Shown here piece after piece: positions 27,377 through 36,037 of a stretch of DNA of 64,000 bases. The stretch's first letter is position 1; the number at the start of each line of letters is the position of its first letter. This stretch comes from Bremerella alba. GTDB lineage: Bacteria > Planctomycetota > Planctomycetia > Pirellulales > Pirellulaceae. The translations under genes were made by a program, and so were the position numbers. The notes below the pieces were generated by a model, which was not told the DNA's origin, made no database searches, and was given only the letters and a program-made list of their open reading frames with translations. Where the stretch lies: contig NZ_JABRWO010000008.1 in the NCBI RefSeq assembly GCF_013618625.1, forward strand, positions 62,001 to 126,000, in the 5' to 3' direction.

Positions 27377-27892
27377 CTAATCCAGAAACGTCCATTGATC
27401 GAACGTGGCGGCCTGGCCAATGTGGGTGCCGGCGGCATTGTGTAGGTTCCAGACGATCGCTTGCTCGATCCGAAATCGCCGGCCGGTGGTGGCGATGCGG
27501 ATGCCTTGGTAGTCGTCGACATACCCATCGCGCGTGGTGCGTTCTAAGAGCTGGGCACGTTCGTCGCGATGCATGGGCTCGGCCGTCATGCGCGACGGAG
27601 TTAGCAGCAGGGTCTCGATATCGATTTCCCACAGCTTGAGTGCCGTCTGGTTACCGAAGTTGAGAATCGGATCGCTGGCAGCGGTATGCGAAACGACGAC
27701 AAACGGTGCCTCGAAGACCGACCGAGCGTCCTGTTCTGCTGATCCGCTACGAGGCACGAGCTGCTTGCCGAGAAGCTGATGGTACGAATCGAGCAAAACT
27801 TGCAGATGGTCTGGCCAGCCATGTTCTTGCCATGGCGGCAGGGCAGGGGAGTCCTGGGGCAACTTGATTCGCTCACTTCCTAATGGGGGCAA
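27377..27892 (-). CDS. MEKHLA domain protein
   Basis: A 171-residue protein that is almost entirely a MEKHLA domain, a PAS-related sensor-like fold. Diagnostic segments are VVSHTAASDPILNFGNQTALKLW (~88-110) and the C-terminal IWNLHNAAGTHIGQAATF. The frame overlaps the end of the upstream LRR gene by 20 nt when started at the TTG at 27892; a second TTG at 27862 removes the overlap, and AGGAAG (27881-27876) lies 13 nt before it. No ATG is suitable. It is probably translated from the LRR mRNA. The ligand is unknown. Confidence 0.83.
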   Translation of the reverse strand: MPPLGSERIKLPQDSPALPPWQEHGWPDHLQVLLDSYHQLLGKQLVPRSGSAEQDARSVFEAPFVVVSHTAASDPILNFGNQTALKLWEIDIETLLLTPSRMTAEPMHRDERAQLLERTTRDGYVDDYQGIRIATTGRRFRIEQAIVWNLHNAAGTHIGQAATFDQWTFLD

Positions 27893-28988
27893 TCACATGC
27901 GTCGTGGGACGCTCTTTTTGCAGGGCCTTTACGCCATCTTCGGTGATGTTGGTCGCGCTGAGCTGTAGCGTTCTCAGGACAGGCGCTTTGTACAGATGTT
28001 TTAACCCCTCGTCGGTGACAGGTGAACTACGGACGTACAAGTAATTGAGTCTCGGCAACTTGCCCAGTGGCTGCAAAATGTCGTCGTCCATCTCGTTGCT
28101 CGATAACTGCACACGCTGCAGCGAAGTCATGGCCGAGATCGCATCGACGGGTAGTTTCTTAAAGTGGCATCGGTATAGATGTAAGTAAGTCACCTGATCG
28201 AGTTCGCGAAACAGCTCCATCTCTTCCTTACGGAAGGTGGTTCGTAGGATGCTCAGCGATTGAAGCTCGGTTAGCCTGCCGATCGCTTGCAAGTTGCTTC
28301 CTTGAATCTCTTGGCAATCGACGCTGAGCGTGGTGAGCCCGGCCAGCTGTTCGATTCCATCAAGCGAAAAAGGGGCTTCCGTATCGACGCGTATCGTCAA
28401 GTTGTCGAGCTTGGGAAGTCGCGTGAGATAGTCGAAATAGGGTTGGCAGTTCCCGGAAATCATGAGCGTGAGGTGTTTCAGCTCGGTAAGTTCTTCCAGG
28501 TACCAAAGGTCTTCTGGTTTTAGATTCTTGGCCTGGAGTGTCAGGTTTCGGAGATTCGTGAACTGAGCCAGATTTTGCAGGTCGTACTTTTGGAGGCTTC
28601 CCGAAATCGTCAGTTGCTCTAGCTCGCTCATTTGAATCAACGTATTCCAGGCCAACTGGTCGCGCTGAAAACTAGGGCTGAGAGTCAGCCGATCAACCCG
28701 GGGAATCACCAACAGGGGAGCCAGGTTTTCTGGCGTGGGCTTCAGCGTGTGAATGTTGATGTTGTAGGAAATCGGTCCACGCTTGGCATGGGGGTTGGCC
28801 AGTTGAAAGAACTGCGACGAATAGAACCGGACCGACGCCCCGTGTTGCTGAAGATATTCGATCGCCTCGCCAATCTCGCGTGACTCATATTTCTTGTCGA
28901 CCGCTTGCACGCGAGGGGGGGAAAGCACGACGAACGTAATGCTTACCAGGCCAAGTAGCAGAGTCGATATTCGATCATTAGATTTCAT
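27873..28988 (-). CDS. secreted leucine-rich-repeat protein (LRR cluster, member 3)
   Basis: A 371-residue exported protein with GAGGA 8-9 nt before the ATG at 28988. A signal peptide covers ~1-29 (TLLLGLVSITFVVLSPPRVQA). The mature start KKYESREIGEAIEYLQQHGA matches the N-terminal motif of members 2 and 4. About ten LRRs follow (LPRLNYLYVRSSPVTDEGL) and the end is THVIAPIRK, again the shared tail. It is followed directly by the MEKHLA gene. It lies 98 nt from member 4, with which it probably forms one transcript. Confidence 0.87.
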   Translation of the reverse strand: MKSNDRISTLLLGLVSITFVVLSPPRVQAVDKKYESREIGEAIEYLQQHGASVRFYSSQFFQLANPHAKRGPISYNINIHTLKPTPENLAPLLVIPRVDRLTLSPSFQRDQLAWNTLIQMSELEQLTISGSLQKYDLQNLAQFTNLRNLTLQAKNLKPEDLWYLEELTELKHLTLMISGNCQPYFDYLTRLPKLDNLTIRVDTEAPFSLDGIEQLAGLTTLSVDCQEIQGSNLQAIGRLTELQSLSILRTTFRKEEMELFRELDQVTYLHLYRCHFKKLPVDAISAMTSLQRVQLSSNEMDDDILQPLGKLPRLNYLYVRSSPVTDEGLKHLYKAPVLRTLQLSATNITEDGVKALQKERPTTHVIAPIRK

Positions 28989-29086
28989 CGCCGGATCCTC
29001 GTGCGAATTAACGCTCAGTCCGAGAGCAGAAGAGTAGCACTTATCGTACGTGATTCGGCGAGCGAGAGCGAGAATTCTACGAGGAT

Positions 29087-30205
29087 TTAGTTCTTTTTGA
29101 TCGGCGCCGAGATCCGCATATCCGGACGTTCGGTCGTGAGCCAGCTTACCCCGTCGGCCGTGATATCGGTGGTATAAAGATAGACCCGTTGAAGCTTGGG
29201 AATCTTGGCCAGATGCTTCAGGCCTTCGTCGGTGATCTCGGCTCCGCGTATGTAGAGATAGCTAAGCTCTGGCAGATCGGCCAACGGGGCCAACGAATCG
29301 TCGGTAATTTCGGTGTTGTAAATCTGCAGCCGCTGAAGCCCTTTCAAGTCGGCAAGGGGCGAGAGATCGTCGGTGGCCAACTTGCTATTGGTCAGGTTGA
29401 GCGACTTCAGGCTCTTCATCTGCCGAAACATTTCGAGTTCGCCAGCGTCGAATGTGACGTTCGAGATGGTCAGCATCTCTAAGTTCGGAAGATTGGCAAT
29501 CCCTTGCAGCTCTTTGCCCTTAATCGCCCGGGCATTGATGTTCAGCGTCTTTAATTCGGTCAGATTCTCGATGCCGTCGAGTTTGACTTCCTTTTCACCT
29601 CGCAGGTTGAGCACCAGTTGCGAGAGATGGGGCATGTTAGGCAATGCCTTGAACGATGTCTCGTCGTCTCCATCGATGTGGATCGACAGTCGATTGAGAT
29701 TGACTAGTGCCTCTAAGTACCACAAGTAATCGGTATCGACATCGCCTAGGCGAACCTCCAGCGACTCGAGATTCGAGAACTCGGCAATGTACTGCATGTC
29801 CTCGTTTTTGAGGTTGTCCATAATGTACAAGTGCTCGAGCTCACCGAACTGCGAGATGGTCTTCCACGACTTCTCGCTTCGTTCGAATTCACTGGCCAGA
29901 TACAAGCGTTCGACCTGAGGTAATACCAACAAAGCGGCCAGGTTCTCTTCGGTCGCTTTCATGGCGAACAGATTCACCGTGTACGGTATCGGCCGCGCGG
30001 TATCTGGAGTCGTGCCACGGACGCCATTGCGGGGGATGTTGAAGTGGACACGTGCGCCGCTGTCTTGCAGATGTAAGATCGCCTCCCGGATCTCAGGCGA
30101 TTCATAGCGTCGATCGTCCGCCTGAGCTAGTTGCGAAGAGAGCATCAAGACCAGCAGACTTAGGCGGAACGTCCAGCGGCGAAGCACGGAGATTGGCTGT
30201 TTCAT
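29087..30205 (-). CDS. secreted leucine-rich-repeat protein (LRR cluster, member 4)
   Basis: A 372-residue exported protein. The ATG at 30205 is preferred to the longer frame since AAGG lies ~7 nt before it and it begins a signal peptide (FRLSLLVLMLSSQLAQA). The mature protein starts DDRRYESPEIREAILHLQDSG, then a short linker, then ten or so LRRs (LPELSYLYIRGAEITDEGL) and the tail MRISAPIKKN. Identity with members 2 and 3 is clear along the whole length, so these genes arose by duplication. Confidence 0.87.
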   Translation of the reverse strand: MKQPISVLRRWTFRLSLLVLMLSSQLAQADDRRYESPEIREAILHLQDSGARVHFNIPRNGVRGTTPDTARPIPYTVNLFAMKATEENLAALLVLPQVERLYLASEFERSEKSWKTISQFGELEHLYIMDNLKNEDMQYIAEFSNLESLEVRLGDVDTDYLWYLEALVNLNRLSIHIDGDDETSFKALPNMPHLSQLVLNLRGEKEVKLDGIENLTELKTLNINARAIKGKELQGIANLPNLEMLTISNVTFDAGELEMFRQMKSLKSLNLTNSKLATDDLSPLADLKGLQRLQIYNTEITDDSLAPLADLPELSYLYIRGAEITDEGLKHLAKIPKLQRVYLYTTDITADGVSWLTTERPDMRISAPIKKN

Positions 30206-30351
30206 CGCGAGGCCTTGCAGGCAGCTAGGAATCGGGCAGTAAGCGGCTGTTTTTATCGTACGCAATTTCGCCGGAAGATGCGATATTTTCAAAAAGCAGA
30301 ACTGCGAAGATCACGAGCCAGCGGTGGACTCGCTTTACCTGATTCGCGGAA

Positions 30352-30456
30352 CTAGCAGCCGCGAAGTGCGAAGATCAACCCAATAAACAAGATAAATCCC
30401 CCCACATACATCCATAGGGGTGGAGGGTCTCCCGAGTTGTAGTTCGCGTCCGGCAT
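30352..30456 (-). CDS. small single-pass membrane protein (34 residues)
   Basis: A short frame from the ATG at 30456 encodes a polar start (PDANYNSGDPPPLW) and one membrane helix (MYVGGFILFIGLIFALRGC). The frame is open upstream to 30549, but those residues look non-coding. GGGGGG lies directly before the ATG. It is 103 nt downstream of the zinc peptidase gene on the same strand. The composition is natural for a small membrane protein but there is no family match, so the call is tentative. Confidence 0.45.
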   Translation of the reverse strand: MPDANYNSGDPPPLWMYVGGFILFIGLIFALRGC

Positions 30457-30559
30457 GCCCCCCAGTGTGGACCAATCAGCAGGTTCGCTCAAGACGCGAT
30501 TTGGGGAAGGGAAGGGGATTCGGCTTCGGTGCCCCCTTCCCAGCATCATTCTTAATGCC

Positions 30560-31252
30560 TTAGTCGCGGCGAGCCAACATTAAATAGTACATCAAGGTCA
30601 TGACCGATTGCAGCGTGCCGGCAACGTAGGTCAATGCGGCTGCGTTCAACACGCCTCGTACGGCGGGCATTTCGTCGCGGGGAACGATGTTCATGTCGAT
30701 CAGAATCCCCCGAGCACGGCTACTCGCATCGAATTCCACCGGCAAGTTAATCAGCTGGAAAAAGACCACGCAGCTGAACAATGCAATCCCAGCCCAGATC
30801 ATCCCTTGACCGAGCACCGGGATCGAACTCGCGATGATCATACCAATAAACAGAAGAATAAAGCTGAAATTTCCGCCGAATTGAGCCGCTGGCACCGCCA
30901 TATTCCGGATGATTAGCGGGAAGTAGTTCCGGGCATCCTGAATGGCGTGGCCGGCTTCGTGAGCGGCAATCCCTACCGACGCCGCGGTTCGTTCGCTGTA
31001 GACCTCAGGGCTCAAACGCAAGACCTTGGCGCTGGGGTCGTAATGGTCGGACAAGTGTCCACTGACGCGCTCGATGGCGACGTTCTGTAGGCCGGCGGCG
31101 TCTAAAATATGACGTGCCGCTGCAGCGCCAGACAGGGGCGCGGCCTGTTTCATCGCCTTGGCATAGGCGGACTTCAACCAAACCTGAGCAATCAGGCCTA
31201 AGATGATCGCCGGGGCAATGAACAGCAAATAACGGAAGTCGAAGAAGAACAC
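30560..31252 (-). CDS. neutral zinc metallopeptidase (YugP-like)
   Basis: A 230-residue membrane protease of the YugP/zinc metallopeptidase family. One N-terminal helix (YLLFIAPAIILGLIAQVWL) is followed by the zinc motif HEAGHAIQD (residues ~97-105) and, after it, hydrophobic segments (FSFILLFIGMIIASSIPVLG and MIWAGIALFSCVVFFQLINL). VEFDASSRARGIL, C-terminal of these, is also typical of the family. The start is the GTG at 31252 with GGAG ~10 nt upstream. Substrates in this family are unknown. Confidence 0.9.
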   Translation of the reverse strand: MFFFDFRYLLFIAPAIILGLIAQVWLKSAYAKAMKQAAPLSGAAAARHILDAAGLQNVAIERVSGHLSDHYDPSAKVLRLSPEVYSERTAASVGIAAHEAGHAIQDARNYFPLIIRNMAVPAAQFGGNFSFILLFIGMIIASSIPVLGQGMIWAGIALFSCVVFFQLINLPVEFDASSRARGILIDMNIVPRDEMPAVRGVLNAAALTYVAGTLQSVMTLMYYLMLARRD

Positions 31253-31539
31253 GGTGTATCACTCCAAAAAATGGACTGTTTCTCAAGCTTTTAGGGGCGA
31301 AATGCCTGCAATTTTGGCAGTCGTATACGACAAGAACCTTATTAAGCAAACATCGGACCAACTTCTAATTATAGAGCTTCGCCTGTCGGGGGCTATTTCT
31401 TTTGAAATCCTAAGTCAGAAGTTGCTCAAATGACGTGAATACCCATCCGTCGGGGCCTGTTCTGAGTTAAAATAGAGAGACTTTCCCGTATTTGATCGTT
31501 ATTCGATATATCCCGCCTAGTATTTCCTAAGTCGAATCT

Positions 31540-32658
31540 ATGCCACCCGTTTGTCAGCGTTTTTTGGGACTTCTTTGCATTCTCTCGCTTGCCAGCTGTC
31601 GGCCGATGCCGCCGGAGATCTCGCAAGGGGCCCTGCCGATTTCCGCGGACGAGAAGATTGAGCCGGAAAAGCTGCTTCAGAGGATCGATCAGGTTCTCGA
31701 CTTCACGCTGCAACATCGCCATCTGAACACCAAGGATCATGCCGCCTGGCAGATCCTGCACGGCAGCCTGGCCTTTGGTCGTGCGTTTCCTGTCATCCAT
31801 GAAGGGGAACCAATTCCGGTCGTCGACTACCTGGCCGAAGGGGGCCAGATGAATGGGTGGACGATCGAGCGGGGCAACAAGCTCGCGTCAAAAGAAGATG
31901 GAAAAGACAACTTCGGCATGCGCGCCGTCACCGAGCCAGGCACCAGGGCAGGGCAGGGGCACTACGATCAATGGTTGGCCGTTCTCTCGCAGTGCGATGT
32001 CCCTCCGGATGCGACCTTTGTTGTGGGCCCCGATACCTACACGATGACCAACTTCGTGCAGCAGGTTCAGCTCGATACGTCCCGCAATCACCTCCGTGAA
32101 TTCAGCTGGACCTTGATCGGCCTAACCAAGTACTTCCCGACCGATCACACGTGGACCGATGCCACCGGCAAACAGTGGAGCATCGCCGATCTCGCTCAAA
32201 TTGAAATCGATCAGGGCCTCGACGATGGTGCCTGTGGTGGAACGCATCGCTTGATTGGCCTGACAATGGCCCTCAATCGCCGTAAGAAAGCCGGCCTGCC
32301 GATTGAAGGAACCTGGGCCGCGGCCGATCAGCTGATTCAAGAGAGCATTGCCGACGCTCGAAAGTATCAAAACCCTAACGGAGCACTCAGCGTCAACTAT
32401 TTTCAGCGCCCGGGCAGCTCCCCAGACCTGGCCGAGAACCTCGGTACTACGGGGCACACGCTCGAATTCCTCTCCCTTTCTCTTGACGAAGAGCAGTTGA
32501 AAGAAGCGTGGGTCCGTCGTGCGGCTTCGTACCTATGCGAAGTGTTTGAACGGACCGAGCAGGTTTCGCTGGAGTGCGGTGCGCTGTACCACGCCGCTCA
32601 TGGGCTGGCCCTTTATCGCGATCGGGTTTACGGACCGCGCGAGTACGTCGCCGAATAG
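31540..32658 (+). CDS. lipoprotein with alpha/alpha-toroid-like repeats
   Basis: A 372-residue protein with a lipoprotein signal (LGLLCILSLASC, lipid Cys ~20). The mature part shows repeated helical pairs with Gly-Gly-Thr/Gly-Ala-Leu turns (GACGGTHRLIGL, NPNGALSVNYF, LGTTGHTLEFLSL and LECGALYHAAHGLALY), like alpha/alpha barrels of the terpene-cyclase or squalene-hopene-cyclase type, but without their catalytic DXDD. Such planctomycete proteins are known only as hypotheticals. It converges on the lipoprotein gene at 32666-33133. Confidence 0.75.
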   Translation: MPPVCQRFLGLLCILSLASCRPMPPEISQGALPISADEKIEPEKLLQRIDQVLDFTLQHRHLNTKDHAAWQILHGSLAFGRAFPVIHEGEPIPVVDYLAEGGQMNGWTIERGNKLASKEDGKDNFGMRAVTEPGTRAGQGHYDQWLAVLSQCDVPPDATFVVGPDTYTMTNFVQQVQLDTSRNHLREFSWTLIGLTKYFPTDHTWTDATGKQWSIADLAQIEIDQGLDDGACGGTHRLIGLTMALNRRKKAGLPIEGTWAAADQLIQESIADARKYQNPNGALSVNYFQRPGSSPDLAENLGTTGHTLEFLSLSLDEEQLKEAWVRRAASYLCEVFERTEQVSLECGALYHAAHGLALYRDRVYGPREYVAE

Positions 32659-32665
32659 TCAGCCG

Positions 32666-33133
32666 TTAAAGTTCATCTACTCGGGTCATCTTAACTGGCA
32701 GCAGCCGCACGTCGGCGCCTGTTTCGCTGATGGTCATTGTGACCGAGTCCGAGAATCTCAGCTGCAAGCTGCGCTCGCCCTCTGTATCTTGCACCTTCAA
32801 CCGAATCTGATCTGGTAACGCTTCGGTAATTTCATACGTGAGCTGCTTATTCTCTGGCGGCAGAATGCTTTGGGCATCGATCGGTTCGGTCTGAATTTGC
32901 AGCTGGTTCTCGCCCACAAACTGCATCGTCAGCTGGGCGACATCCGTATGCGGAAGTTCCTGCGAGGTATCGCTGTCGTTTATGACCTGGGGCGCTACCG
33001 AAGCATGATTCACAGGACCAGAAACCTGAATCGTTCCCTGCCAAGTGCCTTGGAGCGGACTGTCTGCCGAGAAACAGCCCGTTAAAGGGGCGATACAGGC
33101 AATCAAGATGCCTATGGAAAATAATTTAGTCAT
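32666..33133 (-). CDS. small lipoprotein of unknown function
   Basis: A 155-residue protein with a clear lipoprotein signal (SIGILIACIAPLTGC, lipid Cys ~20). The mature part begins with SPLQGTWQGTIQVSG and is beta-rich throughout (LTMQFVGENQLQIQ, LRFSDSVTMTIS), a lipocalin-like or 'extrinsic lipoprotein' pattern. No family is recognised. It converges with the gene ending at 32658, leaving only 7 nt between stops. Confidence 0.75.
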   Translation of the reverse strand: MTKLFSIGILIACIAPLTGCFSADSPLQGTWQGTIQVSGPVNHASVAPQVINDSDTSQELPHTDVAQLTMQFVGENQLQIQTEPIDAQSILPPENKQLTYEITEALPDQIRLKVQDTEGERSLQLRFSDSVTMTISETGADVRLLPVKMTRVDEL

Positions 33134-33286
33134 GGCTATTGCCTATTGCTTGAAAGTATGAATAATAATTTCCACGTCACCCAAAGCCGCTGCGGAAAGT
33201 TCTGCGGCAGTTGGCTTTATCTCCCACACCGTGACCTACGAGATCGGATCGCTTACCGCCCCTTGCGAGGCAGTAAGGAAATTGGC

Positions 33287-33301
33287 ACCATGGACCATGG
33301 T
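33287..33301. repeat. 15-bp palindrome upstream of the peroxiredoxin gene
   Basis: ACCATGG-A-CCATGGT is a perfect 7-bp inverted repeat with a 1-nt centre, 68 nt before the peroxiredoxin start. TTGGCA lies at 33282-33287, so the palindrome would cover the spacer of a promoter there, though the -10 (GATTAA) is poor. A regulator-binding role is possible but unproven. Confidence 0.3.
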
Positions 33302-33368
33302 CCCGATTAAATCCGGTTCTCCAGCTACACCATAATTTCTGCAATACCCCAACACCAGGGAGAGTTTG

Positions 33369-33962
33369 ATGAGTGTTTTAGTTCAACAGCCAGCTCCGGA
33401 TTTTTCCGCCGAAGCAGTGATGGAAGATGGCTCGTTCAAGAAGATCAACCTGTCGGACTACCGCGGCCAGTACGTCCTGCTGTTCTTTTACCCGCTCGAC
33501 TTCACCTTCGTTTGCCCAACCGAAATCATCGCGTTCTCGGAAGCCATTGAAAGCTTCAAGCAACTGAACGTCCAGGTTCTCGGCTGCTCGATCGATAGCC
33601 ACTTCTCGCACCTGGCCTGGCGCAACCTGCCTCGAAGCGAAGGCGGTATCGGTGAAATCAAGTATCCGCTGGTCGCTGACCTGGATAAGAACGTGGCCAA
33701 AAACTACGACGTCCTGCTGCCTGGCGGGATCGCTCTGCGTGGGCTGTTTTTGATCGACAAGGAAGGCACCGTCCGTCACCAGGTCGTCAACGATCTGCCA
33801 CTGGGCCGTAGCGTTGAGGAAGCCCTCCGCATGGTTCAGGCCCTGCAGTTCTTTGAAGTCAACGGCGAAGTCTGCCCAGCCAACTGGAAAGAAGGCTCCC
33901 GCAGTATCAAAGCCTCGCCAGATGCCTCGAAGGAATTCTTCGAAGCAGAATACTCCAACTAA
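33369..33962 (+). CDS. 2-Cys peroxiredoxin (AhpC/Prx1 type)
   Basis: A 197-residue thiol peroxidase that reduces hydrogen and organic peroxides. The peroxidatic cysteine is in [14 protein letters not shown] (Cys ~50) and the resolving cysteine in NGEVCPANW (~170), so it is a typical 2-Cys enzyme. Other Prx1 marks are [16 protein letters not shown] and the Arg in [11 protein letters not shown]. The ATG at 33369 is used, with GGGAGAG just upstream. A strong terminator follows at 33991. The nearby di-haem peroxidase also removes peroxide, though the two genes have separate terminators. Confidence 0.95.
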   Translation: MSVLVQQPAPDFSAEAVMEDGSFKKINLSDYRGQYVLLFFYPLDFTFVCPTEIIAFSEAIESFKQLNVQVLGCSIDSHFSHLAWRNLPRSEGGIGEIKYPLVADLDKNVAKNYDVLLPGGIALRGLFLIDKEGTVRHQVVNDLPLGRSVEEALRMVQALQFFEVNGEVCPANWKEGSRSIKASPDASKEFFEAEYSN

Positions 33963-33990
33963 CACGTTGGACTGCGATTCACTCGCCGAA

Positions 33991-34021
33991 GGCCCCAGGC
34001 AACCGCTTGGGGCCTTTTTTT
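33991..34021 (+). terminator. terminator after the peroxiredoxin gene
   Basis: GGCCCCA (33991-33997) pairs with TGGGGCC (34008-34014) around a short loop, followed by seven T. Confidence 0.9.
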
Positions 34022-34386
34022 ATGCGCGCTATGTGAGGTTTGTGTGAAATTGGTACTCGCCCGCGTTCCCTGTCCCCTCTGTGGTGCGGCTAGTTTTGCT
34101 GATGTGTAACGGCCCCTGCGGGCTAAGAATGCAAAGTCCACGCTTGTGGCTGCCCGCACCAAAATATCTGGAATTCCGAGAACCGATTTCACGACCGGGG
34201 CTCAGTCTGCCATAATAGAGATAGGCGTTCGCGCCTCCCACGCATCAGTAACCCACAACAACCTACCCACCTACTAAAAACCCCGCCAGGAATCTCAGCG
34301 GGGTCAATTCCGTCTCGCCAGGAAATACCCAGCAAAGTCACCAAGTCTCTTGGCGTGGCCGAAGTATCAACGGAGTTAAAAACATC
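34022..34386. other. non-coding stretch before the di-haem peroxidase gene
   Basis: About 365 bases without a convincing gene. Antisense frames here (for example 34189-34794 minus) have no homology. A short imperfect hairpin (CCCCGCCAGG...CAGCGGGG, around 34281-34302) is visible. No clear promoter or RNA is seen. Confidence 0.5.
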
Positions 34387-35619
34387 ATGAAATCGACGCG
34401 TTTTGTCGTGGCGATCGCCGCCGCTTCGCTCACCTTGGCCAGTAGTTTGTTCGCCGCCGAAAAATCGGAAACCGTCATCTTGGGCGATTCGGCCCTGACG
34501 GCCGGCATCCCCGGCGAGGGCCCGCTTAAGCTGGAAGAGATCAATCAGTGGCTGGCCGAGCCGAAGAACCACCAGCCGCTGGGGGTCGAACTTCCCTTCG
34601 GCTTGAATGCCGCCGCCGGCCAGATCACCGGCCTCGATGTTAACCCCATGACCCGGGCCAAGATCGAACTCGGTCGTCAGCTTTACTTCGACCCACGTCT
34701 GTCGTCCGACGACTCGATCAGCTGTGCCAGCTGTCATCACCCCGATTTCGGCTGGGCGTTTGAGTCGCAGTTCGGGATTGGTGTCGATGGGCAAGAGGGC
34801 AACCGCAACTCGCCCGTTTCGTTCAATCGCATTCTCAGCGGCCCGCAGTTCTGGGATGGCCGTGCTGCCACTTTAGAAGAGCAAGCCGTCGGCCCGATTG
34901 CCAACCCGATCGAAATGGCCAACACGCACGAGCTGGCCGTCGACCGCTTGAAGAAGATCCCCGGCTACAAAGTTCAGTTTGACAAGATCTTCGACGACGG
35001 TGTGAACATCGACAACGTCGGTCAGGCCCTGGCCACCTTCGAGCGAGCCATCGTCACCGGTCCGGCCCCGTACGACTACTACGAAGTGGTTCGCAGCTTC
35101 GAGAAGCAGTTCCCCGCCGATGAACTCGAGTACCTCGAAGAAGACGATCCCGAGCTGTTCGCCAAATACGCTGAAGCCCAAAAGAACGCTGCCGGCATGT
35201 CGGAAAGTGCCCGTCGCGGTCGCGAGATCTTCTTCAGCGAAAAAGGCAACTGCACCGCCTGTCACGCCGGAGCCAACTTCACCGACGAGCTTTACCACAA
35301 CCTGGGCGTCGGCATGGACGCAGAAGAACCCGACCTAGGCCGCCATGCCGTGACGAAGCAGGACAAAGACCGAGGCGCCTTCAAAACGCCCACCATCCGC
35401 AACATCACCCAAACGGCCCCGTACATGCACGACGGCAGCCAGGCAACGCTGGAAGAAGTGGTCGAATGGTACGCCAAAGGAGGCCACCCCAATCCGCACC
35501 TCAGCGACAAAATGAAGAAGCTGAACCTAACCCAGCAAGACAAGAAGGACCTGGTCAACTTCATGAAGGCCTGCACCGGGGACTTCCCCAAGATCGAGCC
35601 AGGGCGGTTGCCTGAGTAA
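34387..35619 (+). CDS. di-haem cytochrome c peroxidase (MauG/CCP family)
   Basis: A 410-residue periplasmic enzyme that reduces hydrogen peroxide with electrons from small cytochromes or, in MauG relatives, oxidises protein residues. A signal peptide covers ~1-23 (FVVAIAAASLTLASSLFAA). Two haem c sites are seen: CASCHHPDFGW (~117) and CTACHAGANF (~290). Family marks are LGRQLYFDPRLSSDDS, GNRNSPVSFNR, FWDGRAATLEEQ and APYMHDGSQATLEEVVEWY. The ~60 residues before the first haem domain are longer than in typical CCP. It is monocistronic, with a terminator at 35650. Confidence 0.94.
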   Translation: MKSTRFVVAIAAASLTLASSLFAAEKSETVILGDSALTAGIPGEGPLKLEEINQWLAEPKNHQPLGVELPFGLNAAAGQITGLDVNPMTRAKIELGRQLYFDPRLSSDDSISCASCHHPDFGWAFESQFGIGVDGQEGNRNSPVSFNRILSGPQFWDGRAATLEEQAVGPIANPIEMANTHELAVDRLKKIPGYKVQFDKIFDDGVNIDNVGQALATFERAIVTGPAPYDYYEVVRSFEKQFPADELEYLEEDDPELFAKYAEAQKNAAGMSESARRGREIFFSEKGNCTACHAGANFTDELYHNLGVGMDAEEPDLGRHAVTKQDKDRGAFKTPTIRNITQTAPYMHDGSQATLEEVVEWYAKGGHPNPHLSDKMKKLNLTQQDKKDLVNFMKACTGDFPKIEPGRLPE

Positions 35620-35649
35620 GGTTATTGATTTCAAGTAGAGAAATAGAAA

Positions 35650-35682
35650 GCCTCGAACGCGTTTGCGTTCGAGGCTTTTTTT
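35650..35682 (+). terminator. terminator after the di-haem peroxidase gene
   Basis: GCCTCGAACGC (35650-35660) pairs perfectly with GCGTTCGAGGC (35665-35675) around GTTT, followed by seven T. Confidence 0.93.
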
Positions 35683-36037
35683 ATGAACCTGTGCGGCATC
35701 GCCTCAACCTTCGCCATTCTATATGCATCGCTGCTGACTAATCTCGCACGCTCTCCAACGCCTGAGCCTTTTAAACTCATTCGGATTGGGGGTAATTAGT
35801 AGTTTGCAGAAATTAAGTGATATTACGTGGCTTTAACCCAGCGTAAATCTTCTTTTTGGGAAACTGTTTTTCCTTTACCCTTTCTTGCGACATGCCGTGG
35901 CTGCTGATCGTGGGAATGGTATGGCGGTTGCTTTCTCATCTTTATTGAGGCTGTTTCCTTCCCTCCTTGGGGCCTCCTCCCCACATTTTGCCCGCCTGCC
36001 CCGCATTCATTCCCTTTATCGAAGGATACCGTTTGCT
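35683..36037. other. non-coding stretch before the DUF1559 gene
   Basis: About 355 bases. The DUF1559 frame is open from 35885, but its first 51 codons give an unnatural Phe/Ser/Leu-rich sequence before the prepilin start. The segment 35950-36020 is strongly pyrimidine-rich (runs such as TTCCCTCCTTGGGGCC). No RNA gene is seen. Confidence 0.5.
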
